From CAYPIE01 sp964410665 (GTDB taxonomy: Bacteria; Planctomycetota; Planctomycetia; Gemmatales; Gemmataceae), in NCBI GenBank assembly GCA_964410665.1, contig CAYPIE010000012.1:32209-96208 (forward strand): a stretch of 64,000 bases of DNA, read 5' to 3'. Shown here in pieces: positions 54,259 through 62,723 of this stretch. A program made the position numbers and the translations under genes. Within the stretch, counting starts at the first letter, position 1; each line of letters opens with the position of its first letter. The notes below the pieces were generated by a model. It was not told the DNA's origin and made no database searches. It saw only the letters and a list, made by a program, of their open reading frames with translations.

Positions 54259-55437
54259 ATGTTATTGAACGAGAAGGCTGACCAGGCCGAAGCGCTGCTG
54301 GCCGAGACGGGGCTCGACTGCTGGCTGACCTTCGTACGCGAAACGGACCTGCACCCCGACCCCGGCGTTGAACAGGTCGTTGGGGCTGGCGTGGTCCGTA
54401 ACTCGGCCTTCCTGTTCGGCGCGGAGGGGATGCGCGTCGCGATCGTGGCCAACTTCGACACCTCGGCCGTCCAGTCCAGGGGGGTGTTTCGGGAAGTGAT
54501 TGGTTACGATGAGGATATCCGCGCGCCACTACTCGACGTCCTGCAAAGGCTCGACCCTCGGCAAATCGGGCTCAACTACAGCACCGACGATGTGACCGCC
54601 GACGGCCTGACCCACGGCCACTGGCTGTTGCTGCAACAGCTTCTGGCTGGCACGCCCTACCTGGACCGGCTGACCAGTGCGGCTCCGCTGCTGGCCCGGT
54701 TACGTGGCCGCAAGTCCCCGGCCGAGGTCGAGCGAATCCGCCAGGCGGTGGCGGTCACCGAACGAATCATCGCCCGAATCACTCCCGAGATCCGCCCCGG
54801 GCGGAGCGAGCGCGACCTGGCCGCGTTCGTGCACGCGCAGTTCGCCGAGCTCGGGGTGACGCCGGCCTGGCCGGCGGAAGGCTGCCCGATTGTCAACAGC
54901 GGCCCAGCGTCTGAGGTAGGCCACACCTACCCCTCCGCAGCGATCCACATCGAACCGGGGCACCTAGTCCACATTGACCTGGGCGTACGCCGCGACGGCT
55001 ACTGCTCCGACCTCCAGCGCATGTGGTACGTTCGGCGGTCGGGCGAATCGGGCCCGCCCGACGCCTTACGCCGGGCCTTCGACACAGTGGTGCGGGCTAT
55101 CCAGGCCGGCGCCGCTGCACTACAGCCCGGGGTTCGGGGGTTCGAGGTGGACGCCGCGGCCCGGAGGGTCGTGGTGGAGGCCGGTTATCCCGAGTTCAAA
55201 CACGGCCTCGGGCACGGTCTGGGGCGCGCGGTGCACGACGGCGGGACCATGCTGGGACCGCCGTGGCCGTGCTATGGCCGCAACGTCGAGGCGCAGGTCG
55301 AGGTCGGCAACGTGTTCACTCTAGAACTGGGCGTGCCGACCGAAGCTGGGATCGTCGGGCTGGAGGAAGACGTTCTCGTCACGGCCACGGGAAGCACGTT
55401 CCTCTCATCTATGCAGCGCGAGCTTATGCTGATCTGA
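54259..55437 (+). CDS. M24-family Xaa-Pro-type aminopeptidase
   Basis: The 392-residue protein has an N-terminal creatinase-like domain and a C-terminal pita-bread metallopeptidase domain. The metal ligands can be read: Asp in VHIDLGVRRDGYCSDLQR (two), His in KHGLGHGLGRAVHDG, Glu in FTLELGV and Glu in VGLEEDVLVT. The family removes N-terminal residues before proline, or acts as prolidase, with Mn or Co. The ATG at 54259 is preceded by GAGG, which lies within direct repeat R2. It is followed by a convergent S9 peptidase gene 11 bp away. Confidence 0.93.
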   Translation: MLLNEKADQAEALLAETGLDCWLTFVRETDLHPDPGVEQVVGAGVVRNSAFLFGAEGMRVAIVANFDTSAVQSRGVFREVIGYDEDIRAPLLDVLQRLDPRQIGLNYSTDDVTADGLTHGHWLLLQQLLAGTPYLDRLTSAAPLLARLRGRKSPAEVERIRQAVAVTERIIARITPEIRPGRSERDLAAFVHAQFAELGVTPAWPAEGCPIVNSGPASEVGHTYPSAAIHIEPGHLVHIDLGVRRDGYCSDLQRMWYVRRSGESGPPDALRRAFDTVVRAIQAGAAALQPGVRGFEVDAAARRVVVEAGYPEFKHGLGHGLGRAVHDGGTMLGPPWPCYGRNVEAQVEVGNVFTLELGVPTEAGIVGLEEDVLVTATGSTFLSSMQRELMLI

Positions 55438-55448
55438 TGATTCGCACC

Positions 55449-57515
55449 TCACTGCGGTCCCGGCGGCAGGTGGTCGGTAAGATAGCGTACCATGAGCATG
55501 CGCATGTGTACTACAGTCCCCCTCCCTTCGCGGAGGCCGTGGTCGCGATTGGGATAGGCCATGTAGTCGAACCGCTTGCCGAGTTCGATCAAGCGATCGA
55601 TGAGTCCTTCGGTGATCTGGAGGTGGGTGTTGGTTTCGCCCGTCCCGTGGATGATCAGCAGGTCCCCCTCCAACCCTTCGGCAAAATTGATCGGGGCCGC
55701 GCGGCGGTAGCCGTCGGGGTTGGTTTCGCGGGTCTCCATGTAGATCTCCTGGAACCACGCGTTATACAGGTGTGGCTGGGGCTTTGGCGCCACGGCGATC
55801 CCAACGTGGAAGACGTCCGGCGCGCGAAACATCGCGTTGAGGGTGTTGGAGCCGCCACCGCTCCAGCCCCAGATGGCTACCCGGGACAGGTCCACGTACG
55901 GCCGCTGGCGGGCCAGTTCCTTGAGGCCCGCCGCCTGATCCTCGACCGTGAGCGGACCCAGGCAGCCGAACACCGCCCGTCTCCAAGCGGCCCCTTTCGG
56001 CGCGGGAGTGCCCCGGTTCTCGATGGACACCACCAGATAGCCGAGGTCGGCGATCATGCGATGATATTCGGCGTGGACTTTCCCCCAGGCATCCAGCACA
56101 GTCTGGGCGTGCGGCTCCCCGTACACGTAGACCAGGACTGGGTACTTCTTGGCGGGATCGAAATCTTTGGGTTTGATCATCCAGGCATCCATGAACACGT
56201 CGTCGCCGATGTCGAGCTTCAGGAACTCCGTGGGATGACTGATCAAGGACTCCATCGTTTTGCGCAGGGCCTGGTTGTCCTCGAGGATGCGGACGACGCG
56301 GTGTCCCGACAACTCGATGAGTTCGGTGACGGGAGGCTGATCGAACCGGGAATAGGTATGGAAGGCCCACTTGGCATCGGGTGAGAAGTTGTAGTCGTGG
56401 GTGCCGGGTTGGTCCGCAGGAGTCACCTGTTCCGGCTTGGCCGTCCCGTCCAGACGGACCCGATACAGGTATTTCTGGGTGGCATCTTCCGGCGATGCGT
56501 AGTAGTAGAACCAACCCCCCGTTTCATCGATTCGGGCCCGTTCGATGATGTCGAAGTCACCGGGTGTCAGCAGCGCCAGTTGCTCGCCGTCACGCGAATA
56601 GACATAGGCATGTCGCCAGCCGTCCATCTCACTCAACACCAGGAAGGCACGGCCACCGCGGATCCACTCGAGGCCGGCGTTCTTCTGGTAGCTGGCGACG
56701 ACCCACGCCGGGTCCGATTCATGGAAGATCCGCTTGATCGCACCAGTGTAGACGTTGACGAGGAGAAACTCCCGCTCGTCCCGGAATCGGCTCAGCTTCT
56801 CGACCAACAGCTCGTCATTCCCAGCCCATTCCACCTGGCCCAGATAGTAACCTTCTGCCGGCAACGGGAATGCCAGAAAACGGGTCGCTTTGCCCGCGGC
56901 GTCAACCACCCCGACGCGCAACTTGGGTATGGACTCGCCCACTCGGGCGAACCGGGTCACCCTGACCTCGGGAAAGCTCGGGTCACCCGGAACAAGAGAT
57001 GACCTCTGTTTCACCTGGGAATCGTCGAAGTGCACGAAGGCGATGTGTTTCCCATCGGGGCTCCATACCGCTCGAGAGTTTCTCCCCGCCCCTTCGGCCC
57101 CACTGTTCGTGAGGCGAATGCTCTCGCCGCTGTCTTTTTTACGCAAGTACAGATCCCCCCGTCTGACGGAAAGGACACTCTGGTCATCCGGGGAGACGTT
57201 GTCCGACCGACCAGTGTTCCGTTGGGGTGGTGAATCGAGCACGGTTCGTTTTCCACCCGGGAGGTCATACCGTACCCAGACCTGCTTTCCCTCGCTCGGG
57301 AGTAACTCTCTCACGGTGAATCCCGAACCATCAGGAAGCCAGTCTGCGCGAAACCTCTTGGCGCGAAACGCACTCCGGTTGTAGATGGCTCGTAAGCGTG
57401 ACTCCGCTTCTTTGAGGATCTGCTCCTGTGAGGCCCGATCAGGAGCCTCTGGTTCGCCGGCTACGCTAAAGGAAGCGAACCCCAAGAAACAGCAAACAGT
57501 AAGACGAACACTCAT
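55449..57515 (-). CDS. Secreted S9 (DPP IV-like) serine peptidase
   Basis: The 688-residue protein has a signal peptide (LTVCCFLGFASFSVAG), a DPP IV N-terminal beta-propeller and a C-terminal alpha/beta hydrolase domain with the nucleophile Ser552 in IWGWSGGGSN. His659 in NRDHG is the catalytic His. The charge-relay Asp, normally in HGTADDNVH, is at Glu627 in HGTGETNTH; spacing Ser-acid-His (75, 32) matches DPP IV (78, 32). Either a conservative Glu variant or a weakened enzyme is possible. GAGGTG lies before the ATG. Probably periplasmic, degrading peptides. Confidence 0.9.
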   Translation of the reverse strand: MSVRLTVCCFLGFASFSVAGEPEAPDRASQEQILKEAESRLRAIYNRSAFRAKRFRADWLPDGSGFTVRELLPSEGKQVWVRYDLPGGKRTVLDSPPQRNTGRSDNVSPDDQSVLSVRRGDLYLRKKDSGESIRLTNSGAEGAGRNSRAVWSPDGKHIAFVHFDDSQVKQRSSLVPGDPSFPEVRVTRFARVGESIPKLRVGVVDAAGKATRFLAFPLPAEGYYLGQVEWAGNDELLVEKLSRFRDEREFLLVNVYTGAIKRIFHESDPAWVVASYQKNAGLEWIRGGRAFLVLSEMDGWRHAYVYSRDGEQLALLTPGDFDIIERARIDETGGWFYYYASPEDATQKYLYRVRLDGTAKPEQVTPADQPGTHDYNFSPDAKWAFHTYSRFDQPPVTELIELSGHRVVRILEDNQALRKTMESLISHPTEFLKLDIGDDVFMDAWMIKPKDFDPAKKYPVLVYVYGEPHAQTVLDAWGKVHAEYHRMIADLGYLVVSIENRGTPAPKGAAWRRAVFGCLGPLTVEDQAAGLKELARQRPYVDLSRVAIWGWSGGGSNTLNAMFRAPDVFHVGIAVAPKPQPHLYNAWFQEIYMETRETNPDGYRRAAPINFAEGLEGDLLIIHGTGETNTHLQITEGLIDRLIELGKRFDYMAYPNRDHGLREGRGTVVHMRMLMVRYLTDHLPPGPQ

Positions 57516-57858
57516 TCGATCACCTCGCTCGAGTTTTTTCGTTCTGCCATGGCTCAGACCCGCCGCAGCCGATGCTCATCGAGATAGTTTAAGTACTGAA
57601 ATGAGATGATTGCGGGGATCCCTAAGCCGAACTCGAAAGGGGATGTTCGGAGCAATCGCCTGCAAACGCTGTCGTCGATTGGGTCCACCAGCCCTTACAG
57701 GATTCGCCAACTCCGTGCCAAACTCGGTGGAACCGATCAGCCCAGTTCCGAATCAGAATGGGCCTGAAGTGTCCTTTAATATAAAGATAAATATATAACT
57801 GTGATCGGCGATGAGCAAGTTGCCCCCTGTCCCATACTGCTCCCGGCTTTACCCGGAT
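57516..57858. other. Intergenic region, no gene recognised
   Basis: 343 bp between two minus-strand genes. An AT-rich tract with repeated TATA-like motifs lies around 57778-57800 and may be part of the S9 gene promoter. No gene or stable hairpin is convincing. Confidence 0.4.
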
Positions 57859-58902
57859 TCACCACTGTAGAAGGTCATCGGCCGAATAAACCCGCTGCAG
57901 TCCAATGACGGACTTTTGTTTTACCAGGATGCTCTGGCTATACCACCCCTTTTCGTCGCTGTAGATGTCGATCTCATCGAAGGCGGCGGACGAGTTGCCG
58001 TTAACCGACCAGACCATGCCGTTCTCACTGGGAGTGTTCAGCGCGATGAAGTGGTGGGAGTTGGCCACTTCGACACAAATATCGCCCGGCCAGATGTCGT
58101 GCCAGTGGGTCCGCAGGCGGTCGTTATGGGGCATAGTGATGCCGTGGTACGGCATAAACTTCAACGAGCGTTTCTTGGCGAAGGGCAAGTCCGGCAGCCG
58201 GTGCAGCACTTGTTGGTACAGCCAGGTGGCGAAGATGCCGCACCAGTGGACGCCGTAGCGCTTGCCCTTGGCGTCGAACTCCGGCTCCTGCGGGGCGCGG
58301 ACCCGATAGCCCGGAGACTTGATGCCCTGGCGGCACGACATCACCCTCATGTCAAACGCCCCGCCCCAGGCGGACTGGAAATAATTCAGGAGCCTCTCCC
58401 AACCCCGCCGTACCGGCCCTGAGACGGGCCAACGCTGGTCGGGGTCCTTGGGCAGTGTGACCTGATCGCTGACCTTGCCCGGAGCAGGGATGGCTTCTCC
58501 CAGGGCCGTGTGCAGGACCAACCAGCGCAGTGTCGTCAGCACCTGTTGCCGCTCATTGCCGGTGAGCGGATCTCCGCCGAAGGCCGTACGGTACCGCGCC
58601 CGGGTTCCAGGAATGAGCAGCTCCGAGCCCGTGGTCAGAGCATCGCGCAACTGGCCGAGCCGGGTGATCGACGGTTGCCGCACATCGACCCGGCCGTCCT
58701 GCCAGCCGAACTGAGCTCGCTGGAAATGACGGATGGCACCGATGGTATTCGGCCCGATCCAGCCATCCACGGCTAACTTCGGACTAGCACCGCCGAGTTG
58801 CCAAGGGACCAGGTTTAACAGAGCTTGGACGGTGAGGACGTCGGTTCGGCGGTTTGCCCCGCCTTGCCCCACCGAAGCGGTCAGCGTAGGAATTTCGGTC
58901 AT
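57859..58902 (-). CDS. Peptidoglycan-binding domain plus putative cysteine amidase
   Basis: The 347-residue product begins with an N-terminal PG_binding_1-like domain (TDVLTVQALLNLV...LAVDGWIGPNTIGAIRHFQ, residues 15-90). A central linker follows. The C-terminal region contains YGVHWCGIFATWLYQQ (C221) and, ~60 residues later, VANSHHFIAL (H283/H284) with DICVEV, the order Cys-His of NlpC/P60- or CHAP-type cysteine amidases. It has no signal peptide, so it may be secreted otherwise or act inside. The ATG at 58902 has GGAG 10 nt upstream; the ATG at 59055 is less likely. The enzyme class is a tentative call. Confidence 0.65.
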   Translation of the reverse strand: MTEIPTLTASVGQGGANRRTDVLTVQALLNLVPWQLGGASPKLAVDGWIGPNTIGAIRHFQRAQFGWQDGRVDVRQPSITRLGQLRDALTTGSELLIPGTRARYRTAFGGDPLTGNERQQVLTTLRWLVLHTALGEAIPAPGKVSDQVTLPKDPDQRWPVSGPVRRGWERLLNYFQSAWGGAFDMRVMSCRQGIKSPGYRVRAPQEPEFDAKGKRYGVHWCGIFATWLYQQVLHRLPDLPFAKKRSLKFMPYHGITMPHNDRLRTHWHDIWPGDICVEVANSHHFIALNTPSENGMVWSVNGNSSAAFDEIDIYSDEKGWYSQSILVKQKSVIGLQRVYSADDLLQW

Positions 58903-59797
58903 CTGCGGTGATCTCCCCTTAGCTCGGTTGAACGCGGTGTGGAAACGCTTGTTTCGGCTTCCAGCGAACCTCTTGATCGTCCGTCCTGGAGGATATGCCA
59001 CACGGCATGGGATCGGTAACAACCATCCGCGACCCAACGCAAAAAAGTTGTTCATGGCCCTCGATTTTTTCTATGATCGAAGGCCCAGCAAGACGTCGAA
59101 AGCTTGGAACTGGAATCCACTCACGAGCTTCGAAGGGCATATGAAGAATAAATGTAAGAATAAGTACATATTATGTTATAACGAATCTGCTACAGAGTTT
59201 TTCCTTGACTTAGGAATGTCGGTCAGCAGAGTAAGCACTTGTCAGGGTCTTCACCAGGCTATTTCCTCTCAATCAACATGCTTTTCTAGCAGTTAAAGCA
59301 TTTTAATGTTTTGTTATTTTCGTTGCTATTGATTGAATGATTGGTCAGAAATCATTCCGAGGGGAAGTGATCTTTCCGGAGCTTTCTGCTCCTGGCGACT
59401 TCCGAGGAACTGAGGGCGAACTCTGCAGTAACCGACACGGCGAAGATTCGTGTGGAGTGCATGGAGGCGGAAATCACGAACCGTCATCAAGTTTCCCCCG
59501 ACCTTCTTGCGACCGGAACGTCCGTCAAGGTCGGTTGGCCGCTTCATGCCGCACAGCTCCACCAAGGTCGGATACACATCCTGCTGGGGTTTGTACTCGT
59601 CCATTTGAAACCATTTGTCGTGCCGTGGTGGCTGAATTATTGTGCCTTCCGGGTAGTCCCTTCCGAACACGCTGTGCGATGGCGATTCCTGGTTGTGATC
59701 ACATCGCGCGTTTCCGGTCCTGGGTACGGGTTCGATTGAATACAAGTCGATCCGCTGACTGAATGCTGTCCAAATGGAGTTGTCTGACAGTGCAGAA
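58903..59797. other. AT-rich gap with a sulfatase remnant
   Basis: About 900 bp lacks an intact gene. The part from ~59140 to 59340 is unusually AT-rich. The stretch 59450-59680 keeps a piece of a sulfatase on the minus strand, annotated separately. Confidence 0.5.
59450..59680 (-). pseudogene. Remnant of a sulfatase gene
   Basis: On the minus strand a short frame reads EGTIIQPPRHDKWFQMDEYKPQQDVYPTLVELCGMKRPTDLDGRS in pieces. The part DVYPTLVELCG...LDGRS is the C-terminal block of choline-sulfatase/iduronate-sulfatase-type proteins (usually followed by the PLL motif). Both sides lose similarity at once, so only ~230 bp of a gene remain. The neighbouring intact sulfatases are not obviously its source. 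Confidence 0.6.
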
Positions 59798-61258
59798 TCA
59801 GTTTGGATGTCCCTTTCGCCTCTTTTCCGTATTCTCGGTTGGGTTCGGCTGAAATGCCTCGTTTACCGCGAAAGGCTCTGGGGCTCCCGTTGCTTTTACC
59901 CAGGCTTTGAGTTCGGTGAGCAACTGTTCGGTGCGCTCGGGTTGCTGGGAAGCCAGCTCCGTGGTTTCGTAGGGATCTTTGTTGAGGTTATAAAGTTTGA
60001 CGGAGCGGTCTTCGTAGTAAAACGTCAGTTTCCAGTCGCCGCGGACGATCATCGTCGCAGGCGTCGCACGCCACACCATTCGGTCGGTGCCAAAGATCGG
60101 AAGCACTGGATGTCCGTTGGCGGACAAATAGAGGGGGAAATGCCAGAAGATCGAACGCTCGGGGAGCGGTTGACCTAGGAACAGTGGCCGGATGGAGACA
60201 CCATCGACTGGCTGGGTCTTCGGGAGATCCGCGCCAGCCAGATCCACAAAGGTGGGGAGGAAATCCACCGAAGTAATCGGGTCATCACACTCCGAGCCAC
60301 TTGGGATGGTACCCGGCCAAATCATTGCGGTCGGCACTCGGACACCCCCTTCGCAGAGACTCCCCTTGGCTCCTTTGAGCGGCCCCGTTTTCACCGCACC
60401 GCTACTGCCATTGTCTGAGGTCACGATGATCAAGGTCTTTTCACTGAGCCCGTGCTTTTCAACGGTTTCGCGGATGCGCCCGACGCTTTGATCAAAGGCC
60501 TCGATCATGGCCGCATAAACGGGGTTCCATTTGCCTTCCCACTTCCGAGCATTCAATTTCGCTTTGTATTTCTCGACCAGCAGTTTCTGGGCACGGTGGG
60601 GGGTATGGACGTCCCAATGCGAGAGATAAAGAAAGAAGGGATTTGATTGGTTTTCTTCGATATACTGCACCGCGCGATTGGTCAGGGTGTTCGCCACGCG
60701 GATGCTGCCATAATGGTTTTTGTAAGGCCGCGCAGATCCATCGGCACTGAATAGGTCAAAGCCCTGGGTCCGGCGATTCCCAAGGTGCCACTTCCCGAGC
60801 ATGGCCGTTTTGTATCCTGCCGGTTTGAGGATTTCGGCGATCGAGACGGCCGCTGGATCCAACGATTGCTTGGATGGGAACGCCTTGTTGCCTTTCGATT
60901 TGCCCTTGCGAGGGACAAGCAGCTTCATGAAGTCCGGATTGCCTTTGGATCTTCCGCCAGGGGTCCAGATCTGATGACGTGGGGTGTAGGTCCCCGTCAT
61001 CAGGCAGGCTCGTGTCGGTGAGCAGTTCGGCCCGCCCGAGTAAGCCCGGTTCAACTTCATTCCCTCCGCCGCGAGTCGATCGATATGCGGCGTCTCATAA
61101 AACTTCGCACCGTTGTAGCCCACATCACTCCACCCGAGGTCATCGGCCATGATGAAGATAATGTTGGGCTGTGTGCTCTCCGCCGATGCCGTTGTGTGGG
61201 TTGCCGTCGAGATGATGGCTGCAAGCAACAGGGGAACAGACGAGTATTTCTGATGCAT
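59798..61258 (-). CDS. Secreted type I sulfatase
   Basis: The 486-residue protein has a signal peptide (VPLLLAAIISTATHTTASA), metal-binding MADDLGWSD, the formylglycine site CSPTR, GKWHLGN and TSDNGS. It resembles the arylsulfatase A-like group that includes the enzyme at 11385, sharing WTPGGR-type and KGSLCEGGVRVP blocks. The mature form is presumably periplasmic. The ATG lacks a good ribosome site. It follows the next sulfatase gene (61374-62723) on the same strand with a 115-bp gap that holds a hairpin. Confidence 0.92.
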   Translation of the reverse strand: MHQKYSSVPLLLAAIISTATHTTASAESTQPNIIFIMADDLGWSDVGYNGAKFYETPHIDRLAAEGMKLNRAYSGGPNCSPTRACLMTGTYTPRHQIWTPGGRSKGNPDFMKLLVPRKGKSKGNKAFPSKQSLDPAAVSIAEILKPAGYKTAMLGKWHLGNRRTQGFDLFSADGSARPYKNHYGSIRVANTLTNRAVQYIEENQSNPFFLYLSHWDVHTPHRAQKLLVEKYKAKLNARKWEGKWNPVYAAMIEAFDQSVGRIRETVEKHGLSEKTLIIVTSDNGSSGAVKTGPLKGAKGSLCEGGVRVPTAMIWPGTIPSGSECDDPITSVDFLPTFVDLAGADLPKTQPVDGVSIRPLFLGQPLPERSIFWHFPLYLSANGHPVLPIFGTDRMVWRATPATMIVRGDWKLTFYYEDRSVKLYNLNKDPYETTELASQQPERTEQLLTELKAWVKATGAPEPFAVNEAFQPNPTENTEKRRKGHPN

Positions 61259-61321
61259 TGTAGGATCTCTTGTGGCACTCGTGCTGGATGAGACGACCTA
61301 TAAAACATCGCACTTCGTTCT

Positions 61322-61343
61322 GGGCGAGATGGATTTCTCGCCC
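61322..61343 (-). terminator. Hairpin after the second sulfatase gene
   Basis: GGGCGAGA (61322-61329) and TCTCGCCC (61336-61343) pair perfectly over 8 bp around a TGGATT loop. It lies 30 bp past the stop of the minus-strand sulfatase, without a T-run. Confidence 0.45.
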
Positions 61344-61373
61344 GGTCCCGGAGCTTGATGTTGGTACAGGTCG

Positions 61374-62723
61374 TCACGATGACGGGTTGCGTTTTCTGCG
61401 GGGATTTTTTTCATACTGGTCAGGGAGCTCTTCAACCCAGGTTCGCAACTTCTTGCGGAGGCGGGCAACCACATTCGGATGTTGTTCAGCGACGTTGTTC
61501 CTTTCGCTCGGATCGACCGAAAGATCATAGAGCTCGGGTTCCCGATTTCGTCGCCGGTTCTGAAGCAGTTTCCATTTGCCGTCTCGGAGAACCGGAGTAC
61601 TGCCCGTGGAGCTGGTCTTCCAGAACAGCGGTTTGCCGCGCGGGCGATCTGCTCCGAGCCAGATATCGGAACGATCTTCGCCGTCGAGGTCTGGTGGCAG
61701 ATCCTCAACGCCGGTGAGCGCACATAGGGTCGGCAGCCAGTCGATGAACGAACAGACGTTTTGGCCATCGACCCGTCCCGCCTTCACGTGCCCCGGCCAG
61801 CGAATGATGAACGGAACCCGTGTTCCGCCTTCGTAGAGCGAGTGCTTGCCACCGCGGAATTTCCCGGCGTAGCCCAGCATGTTGTTGGAGTATTTCCGAG
61901 CACCCTTTTTACGGAGGATGACCGGGGCGGGTCCGTGGTCGCTGGAAAAGACCACGATGGTGTTGTCCCGCAGGCCGAGTTTGTCGATGACTTTCAACAC
62001 CCTGCCGACGTTCAGATCAATCTGGTAGACGTCACCCAAGTACTGCCGCATGGATTCGTCGAGATCACCCCCGATCTTCAGGCATTCGTCAAACTTGTGT
62101 TGCATGGTATCCGCGAAGTCGGATCGTTTGACCGTAACGTCTCGGAACGTGTCGGCCAACCTCGAGGGCGTGTTGACCGGGAAATGGGTTGCGTGTCCCC
62201 AGACGTTCACATAGAACGGGCCGTCCTTGTTCTCGCGAATGAAATCGATGGCGGCCGAGTACAGGTCATGGTCTCGACCGGCGGTTTTGTCGCGGCTTTT
62301 GCCGATGGTCCGAATGGTGTCGATGCCGTAGGTTCCGTCTGCGGACTCGGGGCCGATGTGCCATTTGCCGAAGTGTCCCGTTTTGTAGCCTCGTTTCCGT
62401 AGCAGTTCGGTGATTGTGACCCGATCTCCGAACCCGAAGTCGGCCGCGTAGTTCGCGAACCGGGCTGGGAACCGACCGGTCATCAGTCCGGTGCGGCTTG
62501 GATTGCAGGTCACGCCGGTGACATAGAACTGCGTGACCCGCGTTCCTTCGTTTGCCAGTTGATTGAGGACCGGGGTCTTCGCGTACGGATGCCCATAACA
62601 ACCGAGGTCGCCGTAACCGAGATCATCCGCGAACAAAAAGACAATATTGGGCGGACGATCCGAGGCCGAGGCCGTTTGCAACCATCCCACCAGCAAGCTG
62701 ATCAAAATCAAAAGCCATCTCAT
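61374..62723 (-). CDS. Secreted type I sulfatase, coupled to the fusion gene
   Basis: The 449-residue protein has a signal peptide (LLILISLLVGWLQTASA), FADDLGYGD with metal Asp residues, the formylglycine site CNPSR (C-x-P-S-R), GKWHIGP and SSDHGPAP. It looks like the arylsulfatase/N-acetylglucosamine-6-sulfatase-type family; exact substrate unknown. Its ATG overlaps the stop of the upstream sulfatase-esterase gene by 4 bp (ATGA), so it is translated by coupling and likely works on the same substrate. Confidence 0.92.
   Translation of the reverse strand: MRWLLILISLLVGWLQTASASDRPPNIVFLFADDLGYGDLGCYGHPYAKTPVLNQLANEGTRVTQFYVTGVTCNPSRTGLMTGRFPARFANYAADFGFGDRVTITELLRKRGYKTGHFGKWHIGPESADGTYGIDTIRTIGKSRDKTAGRDHDLYSAAIDFIRENKDGPFYVNVWGHATHFPVNTPSRLADTFRDVTVKRSDFADTMQHKFDECLKIGGDLDESMRQYLGDVYQIDLNVGRVLKVIDKLGLRDNTIVVFSSDHGPAPVILRKKGARKYSNNMLGYAGKFRGGKHSLYEGGTRVPFIIRWPGHVKAGRVDGQNVCSFIDWLPTLCALTGVEDLPPDLDGEDRSDIWLGADRPRGKPLFWKTSSTGSTPVLRDGKWKLLQNRRRNREPELYDLSVDPSERNNVAEQHPNVVARLRKKLRTWVEELPDQYEKNPRRKRNPSS

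Noticed and set aside
55023..56384. 453-codon plus-strand frame over the M24 and S9 genes
   Set aside because: It runs across the ends of two well-supported genes and resembles no protein; the S9 active-site motifs are on the opposite strand.
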